A stretch of 64,000 bases of DNA from Selenomonadaceae bacterium (GCA_017428215.1 JAFRRH010000031.1:87930-151929); one strand, 5' to 3'. Positions 9,201 through 16,937 are shown, numbered from the stretch's first letter. Numbers and translations: made by a program. Notes: generated by a model from the letters alone, not told the origin.

Positions 9201-9506
9201 ACGCCTAGCTTGCCGCTCAATACCGACGGTGCTAGCGTTTACATCAATTAAATCCAGTTCTGGAAGTTCCACGACTTCGACATAAGGCAAAAATTCTGTT
9301 AAATCGTCGTACCACGCGGAAATTTTTTCTCTATCACTTACCAAAATAATCATAGGGCGCGGATTTAATTCATAAGCGGCGGCGACTGGCAAAATCTTTT
9401 GGGAACCAGCCAATCCGTAGATTAAAAACTCTCCACGCTTAGAAAATTTTTTAGCCGAGTTCAAAATAGTAGTGTCGCGCAATACTTCTGCTAAAATGTT
9501 GTGCAT
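6279..9506 (-). CDS. mfd: Transcription-repair coupling factor Mfd
   Basis: The protein has 1075 residues. Mfd removes RNA polymerase stalled at DNA damage and recruits UvrA. The N-terminal UvrB-like modules are followed by the RNA-polymerase-interacting segment (IKPGDYVVHVDNGIGKYLG, roughly residues 405-425). The RecG-like translocase has Walker A GDVGFGKTE near residue 560, TTVLAQQH, and the DEEQRFG box near residue 662. The later helicase motifs include IIESGLDVANANT and QMRGRVGRS, and the C-terminal autoregulatory domain is present. The ATG at 9506 has GGAGGGAG before it. The length is slightly short of the usual 1150 but all motifs are there. It is the last gene of its strand block and has its own promoter. 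Confidence 0.97.
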   Translation of the reverse strand: MHNILAEVLRDTTILNSAKKFSKRGEFLIYGLAGSQKILPVAAAYELNPRPMIILVSDREKISAWYDDLTEFLPYVEVVELPELDLIDVNASTVGIERQARRLEIFSRLLRGEKIILLATAAAAVKKDFSRQDFLKSQLSIKVEQHLSLENFLLKLDEFGYERSDKVDSIGKFSVHGGIVDFYPINEPTPCRVEFFGDEVDSLREIDINTLRTNKKIQSITILPIKNFVNTTEPFLTCAGENATIIFDEPARIFEAIRNLTVETPELKKKIFSFNELVQHSRLSTLIYLELMMKNIRGVEPTESIGINATNVTSFQGQTKFLLEELARLNEIGQKIYIVFSSQSKMLGLKKLLAENDLSDVNLQLGNLSDGFTLPNAKITVLTEKNIFGGQIHRRKKIFQGAGDRIKHFNEIKPGDYVVHVDNGIGKYLGVETLEFNGQRKDFLQIQYGGTDKLYIPVEQVQYLQKYISDDNSTPKLSRLGSGEWTKAKSRAAAAVEDIAEKLLELYARRENAPGFAFDVDDASQREFEDAFPYEETADQIKAVEDVKRDMELPKPMDRLICGDVGFGKTEVAIRAAYKAAMNGKQCAVLVPTTVLAQQHFQTFSERFAGFLPTVDVICRFRTPKEQRITLQKVRAGQVDILIGTHSILSSRIQFKNLGLLIIDEEQRFGVKQKEKIRAMSMGVDVLTLSATPIPRTLHMSLVGARDMSLIETAPAERFPVQTYIIEDSDEIIAEAIHREIWRGGQVYFVYNRIETIDLMRDRLAKLVPEAKIQMAHGQMSNDFLENIMMDFYEGVFNVLLSTTIIESGLDVANANTIIIYDANNFGLAQLYQMRGRVGRSSRMAFAYFVHRADRILSETAEKRLQAMREFAQLGAGFKIAMRDLQIRGAGNLLGAQQHGHIASVGFEMYCQLLEDAVKKLQKKSLENVNELNPIINLPVEAFLEKNYIENSGDKIEIYRRLAVIREEREIKDLREELTDRFGKITEPVENLLQIALIRLAAKNLGVISIKEKDLRVEILFSDLKKLSVQGIIDLSKIFRRDFKFVESSQRIFLTFRTKKNMLSRILNVLRALGG

Positions 9507-9524
9507 AAATCTCCCTCCACAGCT

Positions 9525-9552
9525 ATTATAAACAAAAAAAAAATTGCCGCAA
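9525..9552 (-). promoter_or_regulatory. Promoter of mfd
   Basis: On the minus strand TTGCGG (9547-9552), a 16-base spacer made largely of ten T, then TATAAT (9525-9530), 18 bases before the mfd start. Confidence 0.6.
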
Positions 9553-9597
9553 TGATGATAGATCGTGCGACAGATGTTTTAATAATTTTCTTTAAGT

Positions 9598-9966
9598 TTA
9601 TAGCGATTCCAAATCAGGACGCAAATTTTTCGCGCCGCCCAAATACACGTGCTGAATTTGATTTTGTGCTTTATCAACGTCCGCCAAAATTAAAACTCTT
9701 ATGCAAAGAGGCAAAGAATTTTCAACTGTGGGTTCTCGCGTATCGAACAGCGGCACTAATCGGAAAGCTGGCATTTGCCTTACTGCAGAGCTAGGAAAAG
9801 CGGCAGTTAAATCTTCCGTCGTCGAAAAAATCATCGCACCGATATTTTCTGCGTGCAATTTATTCATTGATAAAATTTTTGTGACGAGGAGCCGCGCTGC
9901 TTGCCAAATTTTTTCCTTAGAATTTTCGTCGACTGTTATCGCTCCACGAATTCCGCGCATTGTCAT
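9598..9966 (-). CDS. aroH: Chorismate mutase, AroH class
   Basis: The protein has 122 residues and converts chorismate to prephenate for phenylalanine and tyrosine synthesis. It matches the Bacillus AroH trimeric fold: N-terminal RGIRGAITV (catalytic Arg), the FSTTEDLTAAFPS segment, PLCIRVLIL (second catalytic Arg) and HVYLGGAKNLRPDL (Tyr). The ATG at 9966 is preferred over a TTG at 9975, because AAGGAG directly abuts the TTG and lies 9 bases before the ATG. It follows the ABC-F-like gene by 13 bases and is probably co-transcribed with it. The DAHP synthase aroF elsewhere in the window feeds the same pathway. Confidence 0.93.
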   Translation of the reverse strand: MTMRGIRGAITVDENSKEKIWQAARLLVTKILSMNKLHAENIGAMIFSTTEDLTAAFPSSAVRQMPAFRLVPLFDTREPTVENSLPLCIRVLILADVDKAQNQIQHVYLGGAKNLRPDLESL

Positions 9967-9979
9967 TAAAATCAACTCC

Positions 9980-11053
9980 TTAAAGCTTGTACTTGTCCTT
10001 AATCTGCAATTTAACTGTTTCGTTCGCTAAAAAGTCTTCGTAATTTGAAATCCTATCAACTGTGCCTTGCGGCGTAATGTCCATGATTCGATTGGCTATT
10101 GCTTGAATAAAGGCGCGGTCTTCGTCAACAAAAATAATCGTGCCGGGGAAGTCAATTAAACTTTTTTCCAGCTCCTCAATCGACGGTAAGTCCAAGCAAG
10201 CAGTCGGATTGTCGAGCAACAAAAAATTCGCCGTGCCGAACGCCAGCTTGTCGAATTCAACTCTAGCCGCCGCACCCGTATAAACTCGTGGCATATAAAA
10301 AACTTTCACGCCGTGAGTAAAATTTATTTTCCCGCGCAGGCAACCGCCAGTTTCGTCTTGCTTTTGATAAGCTATTGCCAAAGTCTTTAAAAGTTTAGAT
10401 TTTCCAAGATCATTTTTCCCGACGAACGCGATTTTTTGTCCCTGCCGAATTGTAAAGCTTACGTCTTTAAATAGCGGCTCGCCGTCGCGATTTTTTAATA
10501 AGCCGTTCGCCTCAAGGACAATAGGCACTTCACCTGAAGGCGTCTTTGGCAAAAGCGGTGCGCAATCAATTCTTATCGGCTCAACTGGTGAACTGCCAAG
10601 TTGAATCGTCCGTGCACAAGTCTCTTGCAGAAAATATCTATCACTACTTGCGATGACGGTTGTTAAAGTTTCGTTTTCGCGAAGGAAATTTATCAGCCAT
10701 TCGATACCGTCCGCGTCGAGGTTTTTAGTCGGTTCGTCGAGGAGCAAAATTATTTCGTCGGCGTTGAGTCCGTGCAATGCCCGCTTAAGTTTTTCAATCG
10801 CTGACATTTCCGCCATACGCAGTTCGGAAAAATCCGCGTAGACACTGCCGTTAACGGAGAGGACTTCACCGGAAATTTTCAACTCGCCCGCCGTCGGCAA
10901 AATTCTATTAGCTAAAATGTCCAGCAAGGTCGATTTGCCTGCGCCCTCGCCGCCGATTATGCCGACTTTTTCGCCGTGTGCAATTTCTAAGTTGAAACCA
11001 GAAAAAATTTCTCGTTTGCCTAGCTTGAGTTCCAAGTCTTTTATTTTTATCAA
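9980..11053 (-). CDS. Short ABC-F-like tandem ATPase with degenerate motifs
   Basis: The protein has 357 residues with two ABC ATPase domains and no membrane segments. Domain 1 has Walker A GGEGAGKST and Walker B LLLDEPTKNLD, but the LSGGQ signature is replaced by ELRMAEMSAIEKLKRAL. Domain 2 has Walker A GKNDLGKSK and a weak signature YTGAAARVEF. Its Walker B is LLLDNPTACLD, with Asn at the position of the catalytic Glu. Intact ABC-F translation factors are 500-650 residues with a charged interdomain linker, which is missing here. The TTG start at 11053 has AAGGAG 9 bases upstream; the open frame continues to 11104. It could be a reduced ABC-F factor or a non-hydrolysing sensor. It lies directly upstream of aroH. 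Confidence 0.75.
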   Translation of the reverse strand: MIKIKDLELKLGKREIFSGFNLEIAHGEKVGIIGGEGAGKSTLLDILANRILPTAGELKISGEVLSVNGSVYADFSELRMAEMSAIEKLKRALHGLNADEIILLLDEPTKNLDADGIEWLINFLRENETLTTVIASSDRYFLQETCARTIQLGSSPVEPIRIDCAPLLPKTPSGEVPIVLEANGLLKNRDGEPLFKDVSFTIRQGQKIAFVGKNDLGKSKLLKTLAIAYQKQDETGGCLRGKINFTHGVKVFYMPRVYTGAAARVEFDKLAFGTANFLLLDNPTACLDLPSIEELEKSLIDFPGTIIFVDEDRAFIQAIANRIMDITPQGTVDRISNYEDFLANETVKLQIKDKYKL

Positions 11054-11139
11054 AATTCTCCACTCCTTTTTTTGAAGAATATAACAACAATCGCCCGCTG
11101 TCAATGAATAAAAATATACTTCTAAAGCGTATTGATAAA

Positions 11140-11489
11140 CGTTAGGCTTGAATCAAAATAACAGCAAGCAAGACGAAATTCTCAAAGCTTGAGATTGGAT
11201 AAAATCGCGAATTTGTGAAGAAGAAAAAGCTCTATTGCCAAGAACGGTTTTGCCGCCTCTGGACACGCCGATTGCCTGGTTGCCATGTTTTTTTAGTGCT
11301 TCTGCGGCGCGTTGATGTACTTTGCAAAATGTCGAATCGATTTGAATGAGCTTTGTCCGTGTCGGATACTATTGCTTCCAAAATGTTCTCGAAGACTATT
11401 GCATTGGAGACTTTCAAGGGATTTAAGCCCGGAGTTGCCTTTGGCTCAGGTAACAACACCTCTATTATTTCTTCTTTCCTTTTTGTCAA
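11140..11489 (-). pseudogene. IS5/IS427-type transposase remnant with internal deletions
   Basis: Across two minus-strand frames the typical transposase segments appear in order. First come MTKRKEEII and LLPEPKAT, then a jump to FENILEAIVSDTDKA. A frameshift leads to IQIDSTFCKVHQRAAEALK and HGNQAIGVSRGGKT, followed by a jump to NRAFSSSQIRDFIQSQ. The middle of the N-terminal domain and the block between GGKT and the second catalytic Asp are missing, so the protein cannot be active. No terminal inverted repeats could be defined. The family assignment is by recognition of the IDSTFCK/GNQAIGVSRGGKT pattern. The flanks (11105-11139 and 11490-11640) show no intact gene. The piece at 11505-11640 may be another transposase scrap (GRPSLNKYSKEMLM in the minus frame). 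Confidence 0.7.
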
Positions 11490-11639
11490 GCAGTAAATGG
11501 TAAAATGAGTTCGACATAAGCATTTCCTTACTATATTTGTTCAAACTTGGTCTACCAAAAGATTTGCGAAAGTACGGCTCTAGACTAGTAAATTGTAGAA
11601 ATGCAGTTGGCGTTAAATCGTCGTAAGTGTGGCAAAGTG

Positions 11640-12911
11640 AAAATGGGAAATATAAAATGCCATAATGCGTTAAAGGCGCACTCAAGCTCACAGGCTTAGA
11701 GCAAAAACCTAAGGTTATATGCAAAGATAGAATTATCGGAACAAGGAAAGGTGCCGAACGTTAGTAAGCCGACGAAGAAAAATAAGCGGTTGAATCGGCA
11801 CTGAAAAGTAGTGCTCGAACCAGTGAAGTTTCTGTAATGGAGCTTGAACAATGGGCACCAGTCTTGGATAATTTCAAACAATCACTCAAACGAATAAGGA
11901 TTCGAGCAAGACCAAAAGTGTCGCTGAGGTGATGCCTTATGACCGAAGAAAATATCTATAACAATCTGTATGAACGGGCGAAAAGCGGAAACACTTCATT
12001 AATCTAATGCCGCTCGTCCTTAGCAGAGAAAATATTTTGCTTGCATACAGAAACATTAAGAACAACACATGGAGCAATTCTGCCGGTACCGACAAACTCA
12101 CCATAGCGGACATTGGAAATCTAACACCTGAAGAAGTCACAGCGAAATTCAGATACATAGTTTCGGGCACAAAAAGAGGCATTTGGGATAGACTGATACA
12201 GCAATGTTTCGAGCAAGTATTGGAACCAATATGCGAAGCGCAATTCAGCAAACATAGCTATGGATTCAGACCAAATCGCTCAGTAGAAAATGCAATATCC
12301 GACACATATCAGAGGATGCAACTAAGTAAATTGCATTATGTCATCGAATTTGACATCAAGGAATTTTTTGACAATGTGAATCACGCAAAACCAACAGGCT
12401 TAAAGAAAGAAGTAGGAAAGGAAGAAAAGTTACTTCGGCTGAAAAAAACAGATACGGCAAATCGGCAATGCTAAGATATTTAGCGAATGAGCCAATCTAT
12501 CCTATCTGCTATGTAAAGTTCAAAATTCCGAAGAATAAAAATAGTAATGCAGAAGTCAACCAAGTTGACGAACTTAAAGCAAAGCTTATAAGGCAACCAT
12601 TATGCGGCAGAAGCATAGAATACGCAGATAATCCCATTTCTCTATACTCTGTTCAGAAGGGAAAATGTGCAGTTACAGGAGAAAGTTTTACTTCAACAGC
12701 GGAAATTTATTGCCACCACAAAATACCAAAGTCACAAGGTGGCACGGATGAATACTTAAATTTGATTTTAGTCACGATTACAATTCATAAACTTATACAC
12801 ACAATAGAGGCTGAAACGATTAAAAATTATCTGAAAATTTGCAAGTCTGATATGAAAAAGCTCAATGTGTTAAGAAAATTAGTTGGAAATACAATTCTTT
12901 CGGTATTTTGA
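11640..12911 (+). mobile_element. Truncated group II intron
   Basis: A plus-strand maturase-like reading frame (11939-12911) is preceded by about 300 bases of non-coding, stem-rich sequence where intron RNA domains I-IV would lie. No domain V hairpin (AGCCGTATG/CGTACGG-like) was seen after the frame, and the sequence passes directly into an interrupted minus-strand gene near 12910, so the 3' end is missing. The 5' boundary is a guess; a GTGTGGCA near 11629 could be the start. With neither domain V nor an active reverse transcriptase it should be unable to splice or move. Confidence 0.55.
11939..12911 (+). pseudogene. Group II intron reverse transcriptase/maturase, frameshifted and deleted
   Basis: The N-terminus MTEENIYNNLYERAKSGN is followed by a one-base frameshift near 11993. 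The frame continues as FINLMPLVLSRENILLAYR, AGTDKLTI, then WDRLIQQCFEQVLEPICEA, YGFRPNRS and FDIKEFFDNVNH. Two blocks are absent: the basic KPRPLGIP region expected before WDRL, and everything from the YADD active site to the maturase domain. The tail (12468-12911) is the C-terminal HNH endonuclease domain, with KCAVTGESF, CHHKIPKSQGGTDEYLNL and a displaced TIHKLIH. The part before the deletion and the HNH tail are in different frames. The missing catalytic Asp pair makes this a clear pseudogene. Confidence 0.85.
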
Positions 12912-13109
12912 AAAGTTATGGATATAAACTCCGGCTTTTTCACGGGCGTCCCGTAGTGCTCTTTCGCGAGCGCGTTCCCGTGCCATATTTACATCTTCCA
13001 CCGCTCCCAAAACGTAATATTCGTCGACACCTTCGTAAGTTTCAACTTTAGCATGAGCAGTCGAGAAAACAAACAAAGACATTAACACTGCAATCAAGAA
13101 GCGTTTCAT
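12905..13109 (-). pseudogene. Secreted LPP20/FlgT-like protein gene truncated by the intron remnant
   Basis: Only the first 60 to 65 codons remain. They comprise a signal peptide (MKRFLIAVLMSLFVFSTAHA), then VETYEGVDEYYVLG and an Ala/Arg-rich helix (ARERARERALRDAREKAGVYI) of the kind seen near the N-terminus of LPP20/FlgT-like envelope proteins. After about HNFSK the frame enters the intron maturase sequence and stops. No 3' remainder was found on the other side of the mobile-element zone, so the rest appears to be lost. The family call is tentative. If correct, the intact protein would have been periplasmic or linked to the flagellum. Confidence 0.6.
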
Positions 13110-13267
13110 TCATTACACCGCCATTCTTTTACGCCAATTAGAAAAAACTGGGTAATATGTTTCAAAAAATATTCTTCATATATCGCCTTTTACCTGCAAT
13201 ATTAAAAAAATATTGATGTAGCAAATTTAGTGGCAATATGGTATATTTTTATTAAGGAGGCGTTGAA

Positions 13268-13669
13268 ATGACTGTTAAAACTTTGTACCGCGTGAAATTT
13301 TTCGACACGGACACGTTTGGCATTGTGCACCACTCGAATTATATCCGCTGGTTTGAAACGGGGCGCGTAGAATTTTTGCGTGCATTGGGAATTGATTTAA
13401 ACGAGATGATGAACGACGGGATTTTATTTCCGATTATCGAGATTGGCGCGAAATTTCATGCGCCCGCGAAGTTTGATGACGAGTTGGAAATTGTGACGAC
13501 GGCTGAAGCTTTGACTAAGGCGAAGATGAAATTTAATTACGTGATTCGTAAACGCGGCGAGGAGAAAATTTTGGCGGAAGGAACTTCAACAAACGTTTTT
13601 ACAAGCGGTGGGAAAATTTGCCGCTTGCCTGATAAATATTCTGCGCGGCTTGCCGAAGGTTTGGAATGA
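13268..13669 (+). CDS. YbgC/FadM-like 4-hydroxybenzoyl-CoA thioesterase family protein
   Basis: The protein has 133 residues of a single hotdog domain. The motif FFDTDTFGIVHHSNYIRWFE near residues 10-30 carries the conserved Asp and the His-Ser-Asn-Tyr segment of YbgC-type acyl-CoA thioesterases. These hydrolyse short or medium acyl-CoA thioesters in the cytoplasm; the substrate cannot be told from sequence. AAGGAGG lies 6 bases before the ATG. The stop codon overlaps the next start (ATGA at 13666), so it is translationally coupled with the phosphoesterase. Confidence 0.88.
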   Translation: MTVKTLYRVKFFDTDTFGIVHHSNYIRWFETGRVEFLRALGIDLNEMMNDGILFPIIEIGAKFHAPAKFDDELEIVTTAEALTKAKMKFNYVIRKRGEEKILAEGTSTNVFTSGGKICRLPDKYSARLAEGLE

Positions 13670-14901
13670 GCCGAAGATTTTTCCTAAAGATTTTAATTGC
13701 GTTGGGGCTTGGAGCATACTTTCCGAAGTTAGCAGAGGCGTCACGACTTGACGAACTTCACACGCCGCAAGACGGTTACGAGCCGTTGACAAGCGTAAAA
13801 TTTTTGCGGCAAGTCGTCACTAAAGATTCAAGGTCGTCGCGAATGATTATGTGGCAATCGGATTCGGCAGAAAATTTTCAAGTGGAGTGGCAACTTGTCG
13901 GCGAGGCTACGGCGCATTTTTCCGAAGTTGAACAAAAAGATTTTATTTGCTCGTGCAAGTTGGAAAATCTTAAGCCGGCGAGTTTGTACAAGTTCCGAAT
14001 AGTTTCGGGCGAGCGTGCGACTTCTTGGCAAGATTTGCGGACGGCGGGCGACGGAGAATTTCAAATGTTAATCTTCGCGGATTCGCAATGCGAGAACTAT
14101 GAAATTTGGCAACGAACAGCAGACACGGCTCAAGAAAATTTTCCAGACGCGGAACTTGTCACAGTTATAGGCGATTTGGTAGACAATGGCGAGGCGGATT
14201 ATCAATGGCGAGCGTGGCATTTGGCGGCGACTAAACTTTTAACAGGAAAAATTTTTGCGCCCGTCATGGGCAATCACGAATGTTACGGCGTCGATTGGTT
14301 TAACGCATTGCCGACGGGTTATCTAAATCAATTCATACTCCCCAACAACGGCGCAAAAAATTTCGGCGGATATTTTTATTCGTTTGATTATGGCGCGGCG
14401 CATTTTTTTATCTTAAACACGCAATTTGTCGAGCTGGACAAGTTTAAGCCCAAATTGCAGTCCGCGCAGGAATATTTTTTCCGTCGCGACGCCGCCAATA
14501 CAAATCGACGTTGGAAAATAGTTTTAATGCACAAGGACATTTACGACTACGCGCAGGATAAATTTAACGACATTGCCGACAGATTTTTGGAGCTGTTCGA
14601 CGAGCTGGAGATTGATTTGGTATTCACGGGGCATTTGCACACCTACAGAAATCGCGGGAAAATTTTTGCGCGTAAAAAATCTGCGCGGGGCACGACGTAC
14701 ATTTTATGCGGGCGAGCGGGCGACCAAAAATATGTGGAGCCTCATTCAACGATTGACGACGTGACGTATAAAAATTTGCAAGAAGAGCCAGAAAGTTTTA
14801 TCGTGCTAAACGTTAACGCGACGGAAATAAATTTGACGGCTCAAACTGTCAACGGAGAAATTTTGGATAAATTTACAATCAGAAAGGATGATTTTAAATG
14901 A
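13666..14901 (+). CDS. Exported metallophosphoesterase (purple acid phosphatase-like)
   Basis: The protein has 411 residues. The N-terminus MSRRFFLKILIALGLG resembles a twin-arginine or Sec signal. Residues of about 40-125 look like the fibronectin-type purple acid phosphatase N-terminal domain (TSVKFLRQVV, SRMIMWQSD, KLENLKPASLYKFRI). The catalytic calcineurin-like domain follows with FADSQ, VIGDLVDNG, MGNHECYG, VLMHKDIY and FTGHLHTYRNRG, which supply the two-metal ligands. The first metal motif is DSQ rather than the usual DxH. The likely role is extracytoplasmic phosphate ester hydrolysis. It overlaps the thioesterase and the downstream ATPase gene by four bases each, so the three form a tight operon. 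Confidence 0.85.
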   Translation: MSRRFFLKILIALGLGAYFPKLAEASRLDELHTPQDGYEPLTSVKFLRQVVTKDSRSSRMIMWQSDSAENFQVEWQLVGEATAHFSEVEQKDFICSCKLENLKPASLYKFRIVSGERATSWQDLRTAGDGEFQMLIFADSQCENYEIWQRTADTAQENFPDAELVTVIGDLVDNGEADYQWRAWHLAATKLLTGKIFAPVMGNHECYGVDWFNALPTGYLNQFILPNNGAKNFGGYFYSFDYGAAHFFILNTQFVELDKFKPKLQSAQEYFFRRDAANTNRRWKIVLMHKDIYDYAQDKFNDIADRFLELFDELEIDLVFTGHLHTYRNRGKIFARKKSARGTTYILCGRAGDQKYVEPHSTIDDVTYKNLQEEPESFIVLNVNATEINLTAQTVNGEILDKFTIRKDDFK

Positions 14902-16082
14902 ATTTACAACGCTTAATAATTTTCCGCAATCTGCTTGACGAAGAAATTTTTACGGGCGCGGCGGATAAATTTGCAATTATGGCGCGTTTAATCGAAAAAG
15001 CGGAACAACTTGGTTTGAGCGGCAATCTTTACCGTTCGTATCTGATTTATCTTTTGGCGCATGAACCAAATTTAGTTTCGACTTCGATTGAAATCAACGA
15101 CGGGCTTATCGGCGATAATTTGCGCGAAAGTTTTCTTCACGACGTGGAAATTTTGCTTCCCATACTTCGTAGCGAAATGTTGAGTGACTTTGATTTGTTA
15201 AACCATTACAAGCCGACTGTCGAGAATAAAGACGAGTCTTTCCGCGAATTGATGAAAAAATTATCCAAACGCATTGATTCAAAATCCATTTCCAAAACTT
15301 TTATCAAGCATTGGAAAAAATTCGGCTACGGCGACATTGCGACTTATCGCGCTTTCCGCTGGGATAAAAATTCTATCGTCGGAATTCGCCACTTTGAAAC
15401 GATTCGGCTTGATGATTTAATCGGCTACACGCACCAGAAAAAACTTTTGAAGGACAACACAACCGCCTTTGTCAACGGTAAGCCCGCTAACAATGTTCTG
15501 CTTGTCGGCACACGCGGTACTGGTAAATCTTCGAGCGTCAAAGCTCTCGTCAACGAATATTATTCGCAAGGATTGCGCCTCGTCCAAATTACAAAGCCGC
15601 AACTTAAAAGCTTGCCTGATTTAATGGAGATGCTTAGAAAATTTTCTGGTAAGCGGTTTATAATTTTCCTGGACGATATATCTTTTGAGGAGTCGGAAGC
15701 GGAATATAAATATTTGAAGTCGGCGATTGAGGGAGGCGTCGAGTCGCGTCCCGAAAATGTTTTGATATACGCAACGAGTAATCGGCGGCATTTGATTCGA
15801 GAGACTTGGCGAGATCGTCACGACTGGCAAGAGGAAGTTCACCGCGATGACAGCACCAACGAAACAATTTCTTTATCGGACAGATTCGGGCTGATAATTC
15901 ACTACCACGCGCCGACGCAAGAAGAGTATCTTGAAATAATTCGCAGTATGTTGAATAAAAACGGCATTGAATTTGATAATGAGACGTTACGGCTTGAGGG
16001 CTTGCGCTGGGAAATGTCGCATTCGGGGCGCAACGGGCGCACGGCTCAACAATTCGTCAATCATTACTTAGGACAACAGTAA
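14898..16082 (+). CDS. DUF815 AAA-type ATP-binding protein
   Basis: The protein has 394 residues. After an N-terminal helical region of about 170 residues it has an AAA ATPase core with LDDLIGYTHQKKLL, Walker A GTRGTGKSS (about residues 204-212) and Walker B RFIIFLDDISF (about residue 255). The sensor segment VLIYATSNRRHLI and the DRFGLIIHYHAPTQEEYLEI block are characteristic of the DUF815 family. The family is widespread in Firmicutes and has no settled function. The start overlaps the preceding stop (ATGA) and a terminator follows, so it is the last gene of the operon. Confidence 0.9.
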   Translation: MNLQRLIIFRNLLDEEIFTGAADKFAIMARLIEKAEQLGLSGNLYRSYLIYLLAHEPNLVSTSIEINDGLIGDNLRESFLHDVEILLPILRSEMLSDFDLLNHYKPTVENKDESFRELMKKLSKRIDSKSISKTFIKHWKKFGYGDIATYRAFRWDKNSIVGIRHFETIRLDDLIGYTHQKKLLKDNTTAFVNGKPANNVLLVGTRGTGKSSSVKALVNEYYSQGLRLVQITKPQLKSLPDLMEMLRKFSGKRFIIFLDDISFEESEAEYKYLKSAIEGGVESRPENVLIYATSNRRHLIRETWRDRHDWQEEVHRDDSTNETISLSDRFGLIIHYHAPTQEEYLEIIRSMLNKNGIEFDNETLRLEGLRWEMSHSGRNGRTAQQFVNHYLGQQ

Positions 16083-16103
16083 TTTGATTTCCGCAACAAA
16101 AAA

Positions 16104-16135
16104 ACCCTCCGACAATGCGCCGAAGGGCTTTTTTT
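16104..16135. terminator. Bidirectional terminator after the DUF815 gene
   Basis: The hairpin CCCTCCGACA...GCGCCGAAGGG is flanked by seven A on one side and seven T on the other, so it can stop both the plus-strand operon and the minus-strand leader-protein gene at 16187. The same hairpin recurs at 16484-16515. Confidence 0.75.
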
Positions 16136-16186
16136 AACGATTGCGACCGTCCGCCTCGTTTTTAGCTTACAAATGACGGACTAACC

Positions 16187-16378
16187 TTATAATTTGTCTA
16201 CAGGTCTGTTTAAAATGTTAAGCTGATTTGAATCGGGGTCGGTGTTCTGAGCTTGATTACGAATGTACGGATAGTACGGATAACCCTTAAATCCGCCTGC
16301 GACCTGTTCGAGTTCGTCGTCGCTCAATTTTTCCAGTTCGTCATTGATTTTCTTGAGGTTTTCTTCGCGTGTTGCCAT
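16187..16378 (-). CDS. Double-glycine (Nif11-like) leader small protein, 63 residues
   Basis: From the ATG at 16378 (AAAGGAG 9 bases upstream) the product begins MATREENLKKINDELEKL and continues to DDELEQVAGG at residues 20-29. This is a leader of the Nif11/double-glycine bacteriocin type, with the cut expected after GG. The 34-residue core is FKGYPYYPYIRN followed by a polar Asn/Gln/Asp stretch; it has no Cys. An upstream in-frame ATG at 16450 is rejected because it lies in the promoter. The leader is nearly identical to that of the neighbour at 16566, while the cores are unrelated. Such precursors are normally trimmed and exported by peptidase-containing ABC transporters, or modified by enzymes. 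None of these are in this window. Confidence 0.8.
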   Translation of the reverse strand: MATREENLKKINDELEKLSDDELEQVAGGFKGYPYYPYIRNQAQNTDPDSNQLNILNRPVDKL

Positions 16379-16448
16379 TTTTATCAGTCTCCTTTGAGTA
16401 AATTTTTCTTTCTGCCTATTATACGCTCCGAATCCGATTTCGTTACAC

Positions 16449-16478
16449 ATTCTAGCAAAAAAATTTTTCTACAGTCAA
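16449..16478 (-). promoter_or_regulatory. Extended -10 promoter of the 63-residue leader protein gene
   Basis: On the minus strand TTGACT (16473-16478), an 18-base spacer ending in TGC, then TAGAAT (16449-16454). It lies just downstream of the terminator of the neighbouring cassette. The same layout precedes the second copy. Confidence 0.65.
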
Positions 16479-16483
16479 AGAAA

Positions 16484-16515
16484 AACCCTCCGACATGTGC
16501 CGAAGGGATTTTTTG
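16484..16515. terminator. Terminator between the two leader-protein cassettes
   Basis: CCCTCCGACATGTGCCGAAGGG is flanked by A and T runs, almost identical to the hairpin at 16104-16135. Both copies are followed by the shared word GATTGCGACCGT (16139 and 16520). It ends transcription of the minus-strand gene at 16566. Confidence 0.7.
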
Positions 16516-16565
16516 TTCAGATTGCGACCGTGACGCCGAATTTTAGGCGAGCCGCGATTAATTTT

Positions 16566-16937
16566 TTAGTAATCGATTTTGGGCAACGGTTTTCCCAACT
16601 TATCGGCAACGATTTGGAATGCTTCTTGGCGACTAATCTCTTTTCCGCCGCTGCCGGCTATGTAGTAGCGATTTTGCACTGCGCCCCAAGACTGTTCGAC
16701 CCTTATTCCGAACTTGTCGAAGACATTTGCGACTTCACTTGCCGTTTTGTGGAAGGTGGGAATCCAGAAGCATTCCAACGCGCTTCTTCCCGAAATTCCG
16801 AGTCCCAATTCGTTGAGTGCGCGCGAATCGGCCGCCGTGTTGTTGTAAGTGCCGCCTGCGACCTGTTCGAGCTCGTCATCGCTCATTGCTTCGAGCTCTG
16901 CGCCGATTTTTTTGATGTTTTCTTCGCGATTTGCCAT
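16566..16937 (-). CDS. Double-glycine (Nif11-like) leader protein, 123 residues
   Basis: The start MANREENIKKIGAELEAM and DDELEQVAGG (residues 20-29) match the leader of the smaller neighbour. The 94-residue remainder is unrelated. It has a single Cys (ECFWIPTFHKT), a predicted helix (TASEVANVFDKFGI), then SWGAVQNRYYIAGSGG and a Lys-rich end. The AAAGGAGACTGATAAAA ribosome-site region is identical to that of the other gene, as is much of the 5' untranslated sequence. This points to a tandem duplication followed by core replacement or divergence. The product is probably a secreted or modified peptide precursor or a small effector. The length of the core suggests a folded protein rather than a short lantibiotic-type peptide. 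Confidence 0.8.
   Translation of the reverse strand: MANREENIKKIGAELEAMSDDELEQVAGGTYNNTAADSRALNELGLGISGRSALECFWIPTFHKTASEVANVFDKFGIRVEQSWGAVQNRYYIAGSGGKEISRQEAFQIVADKLGKPLPKIDY

Noticed and set aside
12468..12911. Independent HNH endonuclease gene
   Set aside because: The HNH motif is the usual C-terminal domain of group II intron maturases and follows the broken reverse transcriptase; the gene has no ribosome site of its own.
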